Positions 35,832 to 45,556 are shown, numbered from the stretch's first letter. The stretch: 64,000 nucleotides of DNA from Serratia rhizosphaerae (GCF_009817885.1 NZ_CP041764.1:1488001-1552000), one strand, 5' to 3'. Translations and numbers: made by a program. The notes: generated by a model from the sequence alone, not told the origin.

Positions 35832-37493
35832 ATGCGCGTTCACTTTTCCGCTTCCCTGCTATTGGTATTTTTTATTCCCCTCGTTCAAGGCGCAGAAAGC
35901 GGGCGGTTGATTGAACAACAGGCCAGCCACCAGCAAGAACAAGAAAGAGCGCGCTACAGCCAGTTGGAAACGCAGGGGAAAGATGTCCGCGCGGCCGATA
36001 GCGGCGCGGAAAAAAGCGCGCAAATAACGTTCCCCCGCGAAGCCAACTGTTTCGCTGTGTCGCAGGTTATTCTCAATAAAGACGACAAGATCCCGCACTG
36101 GCTGCCGCTGCGCAAACTCACCGCTCAGGCCGAAGGGCAGTGCCTCGGCATTCAGGGGATCCGTACGCTGGCCAACGCCATCCAGAACAAATTAATCCGC
36201 CACGGCTACATCACCACCCGCGTAGTGGTGCCCCGGCAAGATCTCAAGGCCGGCGTGCTGACGCTCACCATTTTGCCTGGCGTGATCGGCAACATTTCCT
36301 TCAGCGAAAACAGCGATAAATACGCCAACCTGTACACCACCTTTCCGGGCCATCAAGGCGATATTCTGGATTTGCGCGCCATTGAACAGGGGTTGGAGAA
36401 TATCCAGCGCATTCCCGGCGCCGACGCCAACGTGATCCTCCGTCCCGGGGAGCGCGCAGGGGAAACCGATATTGAGCTCGCACGCAGCCAGCCTTCATTC
36501 TGGCGGATTGGCGGCTGGTTCGACGACGCCGGCAGCCGCTATACCGGACGCTATCAGGGCGGCCTGGCACTCTATCTGGATAACCCGACCTCGCTGAACG
36601 ATCTGTTCTATATCTCCTTCGGCCGCGATCTGGCGTGGCAGAAATGGCGCAATGCCAAAAACCGCTCGCTGTACTACTCGGTGCCCTATGGCTTTTGGTC
36701 ACTGGATATGTACGCCAGTCATAATGAATATCTGCAGCGGATCAACGGCACCTGGACCGACTTTCAGTACCAGGGAAAAAGCCGCAACCTGAGCCTGAAG
36801 ATCAATCGTCTGCTGTACCGCAACGCCAGCCAGAAAACGACGGCCAGCATCCAGCTGCTAAAAAATGATGCCGATTATTATATGAATGACATCAGGCTGA
36901 CTATCCGGGAGCGCAAGGTGACCAAAGCGATCGTCAGGCTGAATCACCGCCACTATATCGGCCGTTCCATCGTCGACGCGATGGTCAGCTACCAGCGCAA
37001 TACCTCCTGGTTCGGCGCCAAACCGCAGGCCGCCGCCAGCCCGCACAGTCGCGCCGTCAATCTGGATATCAGCGCCTCAGTCCCGTTTATTTTGCTCGGG
37101 CAGTCAATGAGCTACCAACCACGCTATCAGCAGCAGTACAGCCGCGATCGCCTGGCGACGCAGGATCAGTTCAGCATCGGCAACCGCTGGACGGTGCGTG
37201 GTTTCGACGGCGAGTACAATCTTTCCGCAAACCGCGGCTACGTGCTGCGCAACGACCTGAACCTGAACTTGCCCAACTATAATCAGCAGCTGTACTTGGG
37301 AATGGATTACGGCCGGGTGAGCGGCGGCGACAGCGATTTTTCCCGCGGACATCTGGCGGGCGGCGTGCTCGGCCTCAGAGGCCGGATCGGCAGGGTCAGC
37401 TACGACGCCTTTGTCGGTACGCCGCTTGCCAAACCCAAGGGATTCGACACCAGCCCGGTCAACCTCGGTTTCACCCTGCAGTGGCAGTTCTAA
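35832..37493 (+). CDS. Two-partner secretion outer-membrane transporter (TpsB, ShlB/FhaC family)
   Basis: A 553-residue Omp85-superfamily translocator. The signal peptide ends LVQGAE near residue 20, an alpha-helical segment follows (IEQQASHQQEQERARYSQLE), and then POTRA domains with LANAIQNKLIRHGYITTRVV. The C-terminal barrel includes the conserved L6 motif VRGFDGE and ends FTLQWQF with terminal Phe. It secretes the upstream TpsA across the outer membrane. The ATG at 35832 with AAGGA upstream gives a proper signal peptide; a longer frame from 35799 does not. Confidence 0.9.
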   Translation: MRVHFSASLLLVFFIPLVQGAESGRLIEQQASHQQEQERARYSQLETQGKDVRAADSGAEKSAQITFPREANCFAVSQVILNKDDKIPHWLPLRKLTAQAEGQCLGIQGIRTLANAIQNKLIRHGYITTRVVVPRQDLKAGVLTLTILPGVIGNISFSENSDKYANLYTTFPGHQGDILDLRAIEQGLENIQRIPGADANVILRPGERAGETDIELARSQPSFWRIGGWFDDAGSRYTGRYQGGLALYLDNPTSLNDLFYISFGRDLAWQKWRNAKNRSLYYSVPYGFWSLDMYASHNEYLQRINGTWTDFQYQGKSRNLSLKINRLLYRNASQKTTASIQLLKNDADYYMNDIRLTIRERKVTKAIVRLNHRHYIGRSIVDAMVSYQRNTSWFGAKPQAAASPHSRAVNLDISASVPFILLGQSMSYQPRYQQQYSRDRLATQDQFSIGNRWTVRGFDGEYNLSANRGYVLRNDLNLNLPNYNQQLYLGMDYGRVSGGDSDFSRGHLAGGVLGLRGRIGRVSYDAFVGTPLAKPKGFDTSPVNLGFTLQWQF

Positions 37494-37503
37494 GCGCGGT
37501 TAC

Positions 37504-37529
37504 GCCGCCGGCGTCTCTACGCCGGCGGC
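37504..37529. terminator. Hairpin between convergent tpsB and transaminase genes
   Basis: GCCGCCGGCG-TCTCTA-CGCCGGCGGC is a perfect 10-bp stem located between the two stop codons. No T tract on either side. It may serve both strands. Confidence 0.5.
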
Positions 37530-37538
37530 CATTTGGCG

Positions 37539-38918
37539 CTACAGCAGCCCCAGATCGCGGGCGGTGCGGTCCACCGCGCATTTGGTTTTCTCCAGCAGTT
37601 CATCAATCTCGCCGTGGGTCGCCACCAGCGCCGGCGCCATAATCATCCGGCCGGCGGTGGAGCGGATAATCACCCCTTCCTCAAAACCGTAGCTGCGGCA
37701 ACGCCAGGTGATGTCGCTTTCATTGGCGAAACGCCGGCGGCTGGCTTTATCTTCGGCAAACTGCAGCGCCGCCACCATGCCGGCACCCTGAATTTCCCCC
37801 ACCAGCGGATGGTCGGCAAACATCTCGCGCAGCCCTTTTTGCAGATAGGGGCCGGTATCCTGCTTCACCCGGCTGACGATGCCTTCATCGCGCAGCGCCT
37901 TGATGTTGGCCAGGGCCACTGCCGCCGCTACCGGATGGCCGGAGTACGTCAGACCATGGGCAAACACGCCCCCTTCCTCCACCAGCGTCTGGCCCATTTT
38001 TTTGGACAAGATCAGCCCGCCCATCGGCACATAGCCCGACGTCAGCCCCTTGGCGATCGACAGCGTATCCGGCTCAAACCCAAAGTGCTGGCTGGCGAAC
38101 CATTCGCCGGTGCGGCCAAAGCCGCCGATCACTTCATCGGCGCACAGCAGCACATTGTACTGGCGACAAATGCGCTGAATTTCCGGCCAGTAGCTCTCCG
38201 GCGGGAAGATCATGCCGCCGGCGCCCTGGAACGGCTCGGCAATAAATCCGGCGACGTTTTCCGCCCCCAGCTCGAGGATTTTCTCCTCCAGCTGCCGGGC
38301 GCAACGGCGGCCAAACTCATCCGGCGTCATATTGCCCGGATGGGCATACCAGTAAGGCTCGTCAATATGGGCGATCTCCGGCAGCATGCCGCCCATTTCG
38401 TGCATAAACTTCATACCGCCCATCGCCGAGGTCGCCAGCGTCGAGCCGTGGTAGCCGTTCCAGCGGCCAATCATAATCCGTTTTTTCGGCTGCCCGGCCA
38501 CCTGCCAGTAACGGCGCACCGTGCGGATCAGCACCTCATTGGCCTCCGAGCCGGAGTTGGTGTAAATCGCGTGGCTATAGCGATCCGGCAACAGGCTGAA
38601 CAACAGTTCGGACAGCTCCACCACCGCCGGGTGCGTGGTGTGGAAAAACATATTGTAGTAAGGCAGCTGCTCCATCTGCCGCGCCGCAGCGGCGACCAGA
38701 TCTTCGCGTCCATAGCCCAGATTGGTGCACCACAGGCCCGACATGCCGTCGAGGTAACGCTTGCCGTCATTATCCCAGATGTGCAGCCGGTCGGCTTTCA
38801 CCATCACCCGCGCCCCTTCCGCATTCAGCGCCTTCTGATCCAGAAAAGCATGGATATGGTGACGCGCGTCCAGCGCCTGATAATCGCCGGTTTCACGTGG
38901 GCTGTTAGACATACTCAT
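37539..38918 (-). CDS. Class III PLP transaminase, SpuC-like (polyamine:pyruvate/2-oxoglutarate)
   Basis: A 459-residue aminotransferase. It resembles Pseudomonas SpuC (putrescine:pyruvate transaminase) over its length: AGLWCTNLGYGREDL is GLWCTNLGYGREDL here, GSEANE, RWNGYHGSTLATSAMGGMK, and PLP lysine in SIAKGLTSGYVPMGG. It converts a terminal amine to an aldehyde in the cytoplasm. The permease lies 15 bases upstream and the aldehyde dehydrogenase upstream of that, all on the same strand, which fits import, transamination and oxidation of a diamine. Putrescine is the likely but unproven substrate. Confidence 0.85.
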   Translation of the reverse strand: MSMSNSPRETGDYQALDARHHIHAFLDQKALNAEGARVMVKADRLHIWDNDGKRYLDGMSGLWCTNLGYGREDLVAAAARQMEQLPYYNMFFHTTHPAVVELSELLFSLLPDRYSHAIYTNSGSEANEVLIRTVRRYWQVAGQPKKRIMIGRWNGYHGSTLATSAMGGMKFMHEMGGMLPEIAHIDEPYWYAHPGNMTPDEFGRRCARQLEEKILELGAENVAGFIAEPFQGAGGMIFPPESYWPEIQRICRQYNVLLCADEVIGGFGRTGEWFASQHFGFEPDTLSIAKGLTSGYVPMGGLILSKKMGQTLVEEGGVFAHGLTYSGHPVAAAVALANIKALRDEGIVSRVKQDTGPYLQKGLREMFADHPLVGEIQGAGMVAALQFAEDKASRRRFANESDITWRCRSYGFEEGVIIRSTAGRMIMAPALVATHGEIDELLEKTKCAVDRTARDLGLL

Positions 38919-38933
38919 TGGCTTACTCTCCTT

Positions 38934-40379
38934 TCACAGACTTGGGTTATCAGCGCTGGGCTGTAAGGCGCGGTTCACCGGCGAATCCGGGGAAACGCGC
39001 GGCGTCAGCGGTTCGGGTTTAAACAGCGGTTTGCGCATCACCAGTTTGATCCACAGCACCGCAATCACAGACACCAGTCCCAGCACCGCGCCGGCGACGG
39101 TGTAAATACGCAGCGCCTGCTCGGCGGAAGGCGATACATGCCAGATGGCATACGCCATACCGGCAATGCCGGCCAGCTGCGGCCAGGGATAAAAAGGGGT
39201 GCGGAACGGACGATGCTGGTGCGGGTAGCGTTTACGCAGCACCAAGACATTGATATGGGTGATGATATAGGCCAGCAGCCAGGAGAGCGCGGCGGCGCTC
39301 AGCAATAGGTTGATCGCGTCGGCCGCCATCAGCAGCAGCGGCAGCCCGGTAATGGCGGCGACAAACAGCACCGACACCCAGGGCGCGCCCGTCCTGGCGC
39401 TGTGGCGCTTAAAACAGGGAAACGCCTGGCCGTTCTGCGCCATCCCGCTCAGCATGCGGGGGATCGTCGCCAGCGAAGAGTTGAGCGTGCTGCAGGTGGC
39501 GGTAATCGCCGCGGTCGCCAGAAACAGCTGACCGCTTTTGCCAAACACCGTGGTGGCGAACAGGTAGTGCGGCAGACCATTGCTCGCCAGTTCCTCACGC
39601 GGGATCAGCAGCAGCGCGCCGAGGCAATACACCGCAATGGTGCAGAAAATCACGCTCAGGCCGACGATCATGGCGCGCGGAATATCGCGCTCCGGCCGGC
39701 GCGCCTCCTCCACCAGCGGGCAGACAAACTCGGCGCCGACAAATCCCCAGATCGCCATCACCGCCAGCGTCAGCACGCCCCAGCCGAGCGGGTTGCCCGC
39801 GCCGTCGGCCATCAGCTGACCCAGCGGCTGCGCATGCTGGTGACCGATGGCGCTGAACCCCAGCAGCAGCAGCACCACCAGCATCACCGCCGCCAGGAAC
39901 GACTGCAGACGGGCGAAAATATCAATATTCAGCAGGTTGAGGACGGTGAATAACCCCAGCACGCCAAACGCGATCGACAGCGGCGGCAGCGGCGCCGCAG
40001 GGAAAATCTTACTGATGATTTGATCGAGCAGCAGCAGTTCGGCGGACAGCGCGAACATCGCCACCACGATATAGCCGGAAAACGTCGCCAGAATCGCCGG
40101 GAACTGGCCGATGGCGACCTCGGTATAGCTGCTCAGGCTGCCGGCGCGCGGGATCATCAGCGACAGTTCGGAAAAGGAAAACGCATAGCTGAGCGCCAGC
40201 AAGTAGGTCAGAAACAGAGGAATGATAAAACCGATGCCGGCCATGCCGACGGCCTGCAGCATCAGCACCATCACCCCCTGCGAGACCACCAAACCAATCG
40301 CCACCGCCAGCAGCGCGCCCAGCCCCAGCCGGTTGCGCCGTCCCCTGGCGGCCGCAGAGTTCGTGTTCAATTCAGTCAT
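38934..40379 (-). CDS. APC-superfamily amine/amino acid permease
   Basis: A 481-residue transporter with about twelve hydrophobic helices. It has the APC features SLMIPRAGSLSSYTEVAIGQ, GAEFVCPLVEEARRPERDIP and the C-terminal charged tail. It resembles the APC protein at 4957-6450 in layout but is a different protein. It lies 31 bases after the aldehyde dehydrogenase and 15 bases before the transaminase, so it probably imports the substrate of those enzymes. Polyamine import is inferred from context. Confidence 0.85.
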   Translation of the reverse strand: MTELNTNSAAARGRRNRLGLGALLAVAIGLVVSQGVMVLMLQAVGMAGIGFIIPLFLTYLLALSYAFSFSELSLMIPRAGSLSSYTEVAIGQFPAILATFSGYIVVAMFALSAELLLLDQIISKIFPAAPLPPLSIAFGVLGLFTVLNLLNIDIFARLQSFLAAVMLVVLLLLGFSAIGHQHAQPLGQLMADGAGNPLGWGVLTLAVMAIWGFVGAEFVCPLVEEARRPERDIPRAMIVGLSVIFCTIAVYCLGALLLIPREELASNGLPHYLFATTVFGKSGQLFLATAAITATCSTLNSSLATIPRMLSGMAQNGQAFPCFKRHSARTGAPWVSVLFVAAITGLPLLLMAADAINLLLSAAALSWLLAYIITHINVLVLRKRYPHQHRPFRTPFYPWPQLAGIAGMAYAIWHVSPSAEQALRIYTVAGAVLGLVSVIAVLWIKLVMRKPLFKPEPLTPRVSPDSPVNRALQPSADNPSL

Positions 40380-40410
40380 TGGCTTACCCTCGGTGTGCGT
40401 CGCCGGCGCG

Positions 40411-41901
40411 TTAACGCAGCTGGATCCAGGTGGTTTTCAACTGGGTGTATTTATCGAAAGAGTGCAGCGATAAGTCGCGGCCGAATCCCGACTGCTTGCC
40501 GCCGCCGAACGGTACCGTCACATCCAGCGCATCGACGGTATTCACCGACACCGTGCCGGCGTGCAGGCGCTGCGCCACACGGTGCGCCCGGTTCAGATCG
40601 TCGCTCCAGACCGAGGCGGCCAGACCATAGATACTGTCGTTCGCCAGCGCGATCGCCTCCTCTTCATCGTCGAAGACTGAGATCGCCAACACCGGGCCGA
40701 AGACTTCCTCCTGCGCCAGACGCATCCGCGCCGTCACCTGGGTAAATAGCGTCGGCTGCACAAAATTATCGGCGCCGTTGACGCTCAGACGCCGGCCGCC
40801 GCACAACAGCTGCGCCCCTTCCCGCTGCGCTTCATCGATAAAGTCCATCACCCGCTGCGTCTGGCGCGCGTCCACCATCGCCCCGGCGCGGCTTTGCGGA
40901 TCCAGCGGATCGCCCGGCTGCCAGCTGGCCGCCTGCGCCATCAGCCGTTCGACAAAGGCATCATGAATCGAGCGCTGCACCAACAGACGGGAGTTTGCCG
41001 AACATACCTCTCCCTGATTGAAGAAGATGGCGAAGGCGGCCTTTTCCGCCGCCAGATCCAGCGACCGGCAGTCGTCAAAGATCAGGCACGGGCTTTTTCC
41101 GCCGCACTCCAGCCAGACCTGCTTCAGGTTGGACTGCGCCGCATACTGCATAAAATGCTTGCCGACCTCGGTAGAGCCGGTAAACACCAGACCATCGACA
41201 TCCTGATGACGCCCCAGCGCCTGGCCGGCCTGCTCGCCGTATCCGGGCAGCACGTTCAGCACCCCGGCGGGCAGGCCCGCTTCCAGCGCCAGCTCCGCCA
41301 GCCGCAGCGCGGAGAACGGCGACTGCTCGGCCGGCTTGAGCACCACGCTGTTGCCCGCCGCCAGCGCCGGCGCCAGTTTCCAGGCCGCCATATCCAGCGG
41401 AAAATTCCATGGCACCACCGCGGCAATCACGCCAAGCGGCACGCGGGTGACGGTCGCCAGCACGTTATTCGCCGTCGGCACCACCTGGCCATAGCATTTA
41501 TCCAGGCTCTCCGCATACCAGCGAAAAACGTGCGCAGCCCCCGGCACATCAACATTCCAGGCATCCATCACCGGCTTGCCCATACTCATTGAATCCAGCA
41601 GCGCCAGTTCTTCCCGGTGTTCAAGAATCAGCGCCGCCAGACGCAGCAGCACCTGTTTACGCGCCGCCGGGGCGGCCTGCGCCCACTCCCCCTGCTCGAA
41701 ACAGCGGCGTGCAACGCGCACCGCGCGATCGACGTCTTCCTTATCGCAGGCGGCCACGTCGGCCAGAGACTGATTGGTGGCCGGGTTGCACACCGCCATC
41801 GTCATTCCCGATGCGGCAGTGACCCATTGGCCATCAATCATGGCCTTGTCGATGAAACATTGGCGGGCGGCGCGTTCGCGCCAGTAACCAAGAGTAAACA
41901 T
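40411..41901 (-). CDS. Aldehyde dehydrogenase, PuuC/KauB-like
   Basis: A 496-residue NAD(P)-dependent dehydrogenase. It has VPWNFPLDMAAWKLAPALA, the catalytic Glu in LECGGKSPCLIF and catalytic Cys in FFNQGEVCSANSRLL, plus the end segment VTVPFGGGKQSGFGRDLS. Relatives PuuC and KauB oxidise gamma-aminobutyraldehyde, which agrees with the transaminase downstream. It is the first gene of the operon, divergent from a LysR gene at 466 bases. Cytoplasmic. Substrate inferred from neighbours. Confidence 0.86.
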   Translation of the reverse strand: MFTLGYWRERAARQCFIDKAMIDGQWVTAASGMTMAVCNPATNQSLADVAACDKEDVDRAVRVARRCFEQGEWAQAAPAARKQVLLRLAALILEHREELALLDSMSMGKPVMDAWNVDVPGAAHVFRWYAESLDKCYGQVVPTANNVLATVTRVPLGVIAAVVPWNFPLDMAAWKLAPALAAGNSVVLKPAEQSPFSALRLAELALEAGLPAGVLNVLPGYGEQAGQALGRHQDVDGLVFTGSTEVGKHFMQYAAQSNLKQVWLECGGKSPCLIFDDCRSLDLAAEKAAFAIFFNQGEVCSANSRLLVQRSIHDAFVERLMAQAASWQPGDPLDPQSRAGAMVDARQTQRVMDFIDEAQREGAQLLCGGRRLSVNGADNFVQPTLFTQVTARMRLAQEEVFGPVLAISVFDDEEEAIALANDSIYGLAASVWSDDLNRAHRVAQRLHAGTVSVNTVDALDVTVPFGGGKQSGFGRDLSLHSFDKYTQLKTTWIQLR

Positions 41902-42262
41902 GCTGACGCCCTCATCGTGTAACTCATATGTTTATGAGATGTTAAATACGGGAGTCTGATGCTAACCAGCTTGCGGAGAGGGGAAAAGCAGTAAAAATAT
42001 CGTGAATGGTGATAAAAAAACTGGGCAAGAACAATTAGCCAAAACAGTTCTCTATGGCTTAATAAAATAATGGCAGGTTCACCATGAACAAATAAAAATA
42101 ACAGCACAGTCTGCTGAAAGCGGTAAAAACAGGCCTGTCAGCGGCTCTTCATGTGGTTATTCCGACCGTGTTAACAATTATGCCTCGCCAGGTATCAGGC
42201 GGTTTTTTGAATTGCCTCACTGTAAAATATCGACGGCTCATTTATGCTTGCCGGGCGCCAAA

Positions 42263-42290
42263 TTTAACATAAGTAAAACATATAGTTAAA
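42263..42290. promoter_or_regulatory. Inverted repeat upstream of the LysR gene
   Basis: TTTAAC-N16-GTTAAA lies 78-105 bases before the LysR start, within the 466-base region between the aldehyde dehydrogenase and LysR. Its spacing would suit a LysR-type or other dimeric regulator. The remaining region is AT-rich promoter DNA without a gene. Confidence 0.35.
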
Positions 42291-42367
42291 ATTTACTTTC
42301 AACCGTACTATCACCCACTCACGGAGGAGTACCCCAGCGTCCATATCATTCTTTACGGGAATCAACG

Positions 42368-43294
42368 ATGGCTAATTACACCCTGCGTCAGCTTAAATAT
42401 TTTGTCACCACCGCCAAATGCCGAAGCGTCGCCGAAGCCTCACGTAAGCTGTACATTGCACAGCCCTCTATCTCTACCGCCATCAAAAGTCTGGAAGACA
42501 GTTTTGGCATTCAGCTGTTTATTCGCCACCACGCGCAGGGCGTTTCGCTCACCCCTTCCGGCGCACGTTTTTATCGCAAGGCGCAGAAACTACTCAGAAT
42601 GGCGCATATTTTTGAGCAGGACGCGCTGGCGGATAACGATCTGGTGGCGGGGAAAATCAATATCGGCTGTTTTGAGACGGTCGCGCCGCTCATTTTACCG
42701 AAGCTGATCCGCGGCTTTAAAACGCTGTATCCGGGGATAGAAACCATCGTCCGCGACGGTGAACAGCATGAGCTGGTGCAAAGCCTGACCGCCGGGAACC
42801 TGGATCTCGCCCTGCTTTATCATCACGAACTGAACAATAACATCGTCACCGATGCGCTGGCGGAACCGCAAAAGCCTTACGTCCTGCTGTCCGCCTGCCA
42901 CCCGCTGGCCCATCGCGATCGGGTCACCCTGGCGGATCTGGCGACGGAGCCGATGGTGCTGCTGGACGTGCTGCCCAGCCGCAACTATTTCCTCAACCTG
43001 TTCACCCGGGCGGGCATTACGCCGAATATCGTGTTCAGCTCTCCCTCGATAGAAATGGTGCGCGGCATGGTCGGCCAGGGGCTGGGCTTCGCCATTCTGG
43101 TGACCCGACCGCACGGCCGGCACAGTTACGACGGCCAGCCGCTGGCGACGGTTGAACTGCAGGACGAGGTGGAAGGCTCCGGGCTGGTTGCGGCCTGGCT
43201 CAGCCGCAACCCGCTGACCAAACCGGCGCAACTGTTCGTTGAGTTCTGCAAAAATGAGCTGGCGACGATGAGCCGGCCGGCGGCGTGCCACTGA
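42368..43294 (+). CDS. LysR-family transcriptional regulator
   Basis: A 308-residue LTTR. The N-terminal HTH reads YTLRQLKYFVTTAKCRSVAE and SRKLYIAQPSISTAIKSLED; the effector domain follows from about residue 90. It is divergent from the amine-catabolic operon (aldehyde dehydrogenase first) and convergent with the M20 peptidase operon, separated by only 12 bases. LTTRs usually control the divergent neighbour, so the amine operon is the first candidate target. Co-inducer unknown. Confidence 0.87.
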   Translation: MANYTLRQLKYFVTTAKCRSVAEASRKLYIAQPSISTAIKSLEDSFGIQLFIRHHAQGVSLTPSGARFYRKAQKLLRMAHIFEQDALADNDLVAGKINIGCFETVAPLILPKLIRGFKTLYPGIETIVRDGEQHELVQSLTAGNLDLALLYHHELNNNIVTDALAEPQKPYVLLSACHPLAHRDRVTLADLATEPMVLLDVLPSRNYFLNLFTRAGITPNIVFSSPSIEMVRGMVGQGLGFAILVTRPHGRHSYDGQPLATVELQDEVEGSGLVAAWLSRNPLTKPAQLFVEFCKNELATMSRPAACH

Positions 43295-43306
43295 CGCCGG
43301 CGCGGC

Positions 43307-44452
43307 TCAGCGCTGCATCCAGCGGCGTAAGTTAGCCAACATCTGCATACAGCGCTCCAGCTGTTCTACGCTGACATATTCATCGGGTTTGTGGCCCTGC
43401 TCCATACTGCCGGGGCCGCAGATCAAGGTCGCCACGCCGGCTTCGGCAAACAAACCACCCTCCGTGCCAAAGGCCACCGTGGCAAACTCCTCGCTGCTGC
43501 TCCACTGCGCCAGCCAGCGGGCAAAGTCGCACTGCGGATCGGTCAGCAATCCCGGATACTGGCTGAGCGTCTGCAGGGTGATGCCGCAGCCCTCCGCCAC
43601 CTGCCGCATGGCCGGCAGCAGTTCATCGGCGTAACGCCGCAGCTCATCAATCACGCCGGCGACCGGGACTTCCGGCAGATGGCGGATTTCAAAATCGAAC
43701 CGGCAATCCTGCGGCACAATGTTCAGCGCCGCGCCGCCCTGAATGATGCCGACCTGCAGCGTGCTGTAGGGCGGATCGAAACGCGAGTTCTGCGTCGCGG
43801 CCAACTTGCCGCCAAGCTCGGTTAGCCTGGCGATCAGCTTGGCCGCATACTCGATGGCGTTCACCCCCTGCGGCGTATAGGCGGAATGACAAGCGTGCCC
43901 GCGCACGCTGCAACGCATCGCCAGCTTGCCTTTATGGCCATACACCGGCTTCATCCCCGTGGGTTCGCCGACGATGCACAGCGCCGGCTTATCCGTCGCC
44001 TGCCGCAGATGCTCCACCAGACTACGCACGCCCAGACAGCCGACCTCCTCATCGTAGGAAAACGCCAGATGCAACGGCATACGTAGCGGCTGCGCCAGAA
44101 AGTCCGGCAACGCCGCCAGTACGCACGCCAGAAACCCCTTCATATCCGCGCTGCCGCGGCCATAGTAACGTCCGTCGCGCTGCGTCAGCGCAAACGGCGG
44201 CAGCGTCCACGCCTGCCCGTCGACGGGCACCACGTCGGTATGTCCGGACAGCATCACACCGCCGCCCCCCGTCGGGCCGATATGGGCATACAGATTGGCC
44301 TTGCCGCCGCCGTCATCCGGAAAGCGCCGGCTCTCAATGCCGAAACCGGCCAGATATTCCTGAATAAAGTCGATCAGCTCCAGATTGGATTCCCGGCTGG
44401 TGGTATCGAACGCCAGCAGCCGCGCCAGCACATCGCGCACCTGGTCACTCAT
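43307..44452 (-). CDS. M20-family deacylase, acetylornithine-deacetylase-like
   Basis: A 381-residue zinc amidohydrolase of the ArgE/DapE type. Metal-binding segments are GHTDVVPVDGQ (His, Asp), YGRGSADMKGF (Asp), SYDEEVGCLG (Glu pair), VGEPTGMKPV and the late GPGSMEQGHKPDEYV (His). The ATG at 44452 overlaps the end of the DUF1028 gene by eight bases; a longer frame from 44614 lies inside that gene. A true argE normally sits in the arg operon, while this one belongs to a RidA/DUF1028/NCS1 operon, so it probably removes an acyl or carbamoyl group from an imported compound. Substrate unknown. Confidence 0.83.
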   Translation of the reverse strand: MSDQVRDVLARLLAFDTTSRESNLELIDFIQEYLAGFGIESRRFPDDGGGKANLYAHIGPTGGGGVMLSGHTDVVPVDGQAWTLPPFALTQRDGRYYGRGSADMKGFLACVLAALPDFLAQPLRMPLHLAFSYDEEVGCLGVRSLVEHLRQATDKPALCIVGEPTGMKPVYGHKGKLAMRCSVRGHACHSAYTPQGVNAIEYAAKLIARLTELGGKLAATQNSRFDPPYSTLQVGIIQGGAALNIVPQDCRFDFEIRHLPEVPVAGVIDELRRYADELLPAMRQVAEGCGITLQTLSQYPGLLTDPQCDFARWLAQWSSSEEFATVAFGTEGGLFAEAGVATLICGPGSMEQGHKPDEYVSVEQLERCMQMLANLRRWMQR

Positions 44453-45119
44453 CGCCCGGCACGCCATAGCTTGGCGCCTCCCGGGGATCGATCGCCCGCG
44501 TAATATAATCCTGCATCTGGGGCTGGTAAGCCCGCCACAGCGCCGCCAGCTCGCCGATGGGATCCTGCTGCGCCCAGTCAACCCGCAGGTCAACAATCGG
44601 CCAGCTATGCTCACCCACCACCTTCAGCGCCGCGGAATGCACCGCGCCGGCCTCGCCGCCGCGCTCAAGCGCCGCCTGCAGCGCCGCCATCAGGCGCTCC
44701 GCCAGGAGACCGGACGCGTTTTCAAAGGCCGACGTCATCGCCTCAACCACCGATTTATCCGCCAGCATATTGCCCGCCGCAACGCACGCGTGACCCTGTA
44801 CGCCATGATAGACCCCCAGCGATTGATCGCCGCTGAACAGCGCAGTGCTCCCCTGGCGGTCAATGGCGATCAGCTGACGGTAAGCGCTGAACGCATCCTC
44901 ACGCAGGGCGCTGTCTAACGCGCCCTGCGATGACATCCCCTGTTCGAGCCGCTGCAGCGCCAGGCTCCCCAACCGCGGCAGCGTGACATTCTGGCTGGAC
45001 ACCGCGCCCACCCCGGCCTGCAGCCAGGGACAGCGGGCGCCGACTGCAATGCTGGAAGAGCTGATGGCAATGCCGAACTGCCCGGTTTTGTCACAGCGAG
45101 CGGCGATAGAGAACGTCAT
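44445..45119 (-). CDS. DUF1028-family protein (Ntn-hydrolase-like)
   Basis: A 224-residue protein beginning MTFSIAARCDKTGQFGIAIS, the hallmark of DUF1028, with VGARCPWLQAGVGAVSSQN and GVQGHACVAAGNMLADKSVV later. The family has an Ntn-hydrolase fold and is assumed to be amidohydrolytic, but no activity is established. The ATG at 45119 overlaps the ridA-like stop as ATGA, and the 3' end overlaps the M20 gene. The strict coupling suggests successive steps or a complex in one pathway. Confidence 0.85.
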   Translation of the reverse strand: MTFSIAARCDKTGQFGIAISSSSIAVGARCPWLQAGVGAVSSQNVTLPRLGSLALQRLEQGMSSQGALDSALREDAFSAYRQLIAIDRQGSTALFSGDQSLGVYHGVQGHACVAAGNMLADKSVVEAMTSAFENASGLLAERLMAALQAALERGGEAGAVHSAALKVVGEHSWPIVDLRVDWAQQDPIGELAALWRAYQPQMQDYITRAIDPREAPSYGVPGDE

Positions 45120-45556
45120 GCCTGCTCCTCCCCATGCCACCCTTCCGGAATCACCGCGATGATGTCGATCTCCATCAGCCACTGCGGCTGCGCCAGCGCC
45201 GAGACCACGATCCCGGTCGAGATCGGAAATACCCCTTTCAGCCATTTTCCAACTTCCCGATACACCGGCTCACGATATCTTGGGTCGATAATATAGGTGG
45301 TTGTTTTAACGATATGCGAGAGATCGCTGCCCGCCTCCTCCAGCAGTTGCTTGACGTTTTTCATCGCCTGCTCCGCCTGCGCCGCCGGATCGCCCAGGCC
45401 GACCAGGTTGCCGTCAAAATCGGTGCCGACCTGACCGCGCAGATACACGGTATTGCCCGCGCGCACCGCCTGGCACAGGTCGTTATCCAGCGATTGGTTG
45501 GGATAGGTGGCTTTAGTGTTGAACATACGGATGCGGGTATGGGTAACGTTACTCAT
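45116..45556 (-). CDS. RidA/YjgF-family protein
   Basis: A 146-residue Rid-family protein with QAVRAGNTVYLRGQVGTDFD, GLGDPAAQAEQAMKNVKQLL and VKTTTYIIDPRYREPV. RidA-type proteins hydrolyse reactive imines or enamines, and some subfamilies act in specific catabolic pathways. The canonical Arg that binds the carboxylate in RidA is not obvious in this copy, so it belongs to another Rid subfamily. It starts 54 bases after the NCS1 permease. Cytoplasmic. Confidence 0.84.
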   Translation of the reverse strand: MSNVTHTRIRMFNTKATYPNQSLDNDLCQAVRAGNTVYLRGQVGTDFDGNLVGLGDPAAQAEQAMKNVKQLLEEAGSDLSHIVKTTTYIIDPRYREPVYREVGKWLKGVFPISTGIVVSALAQPQWLMEIDIIAVIPEGWHGEEQA

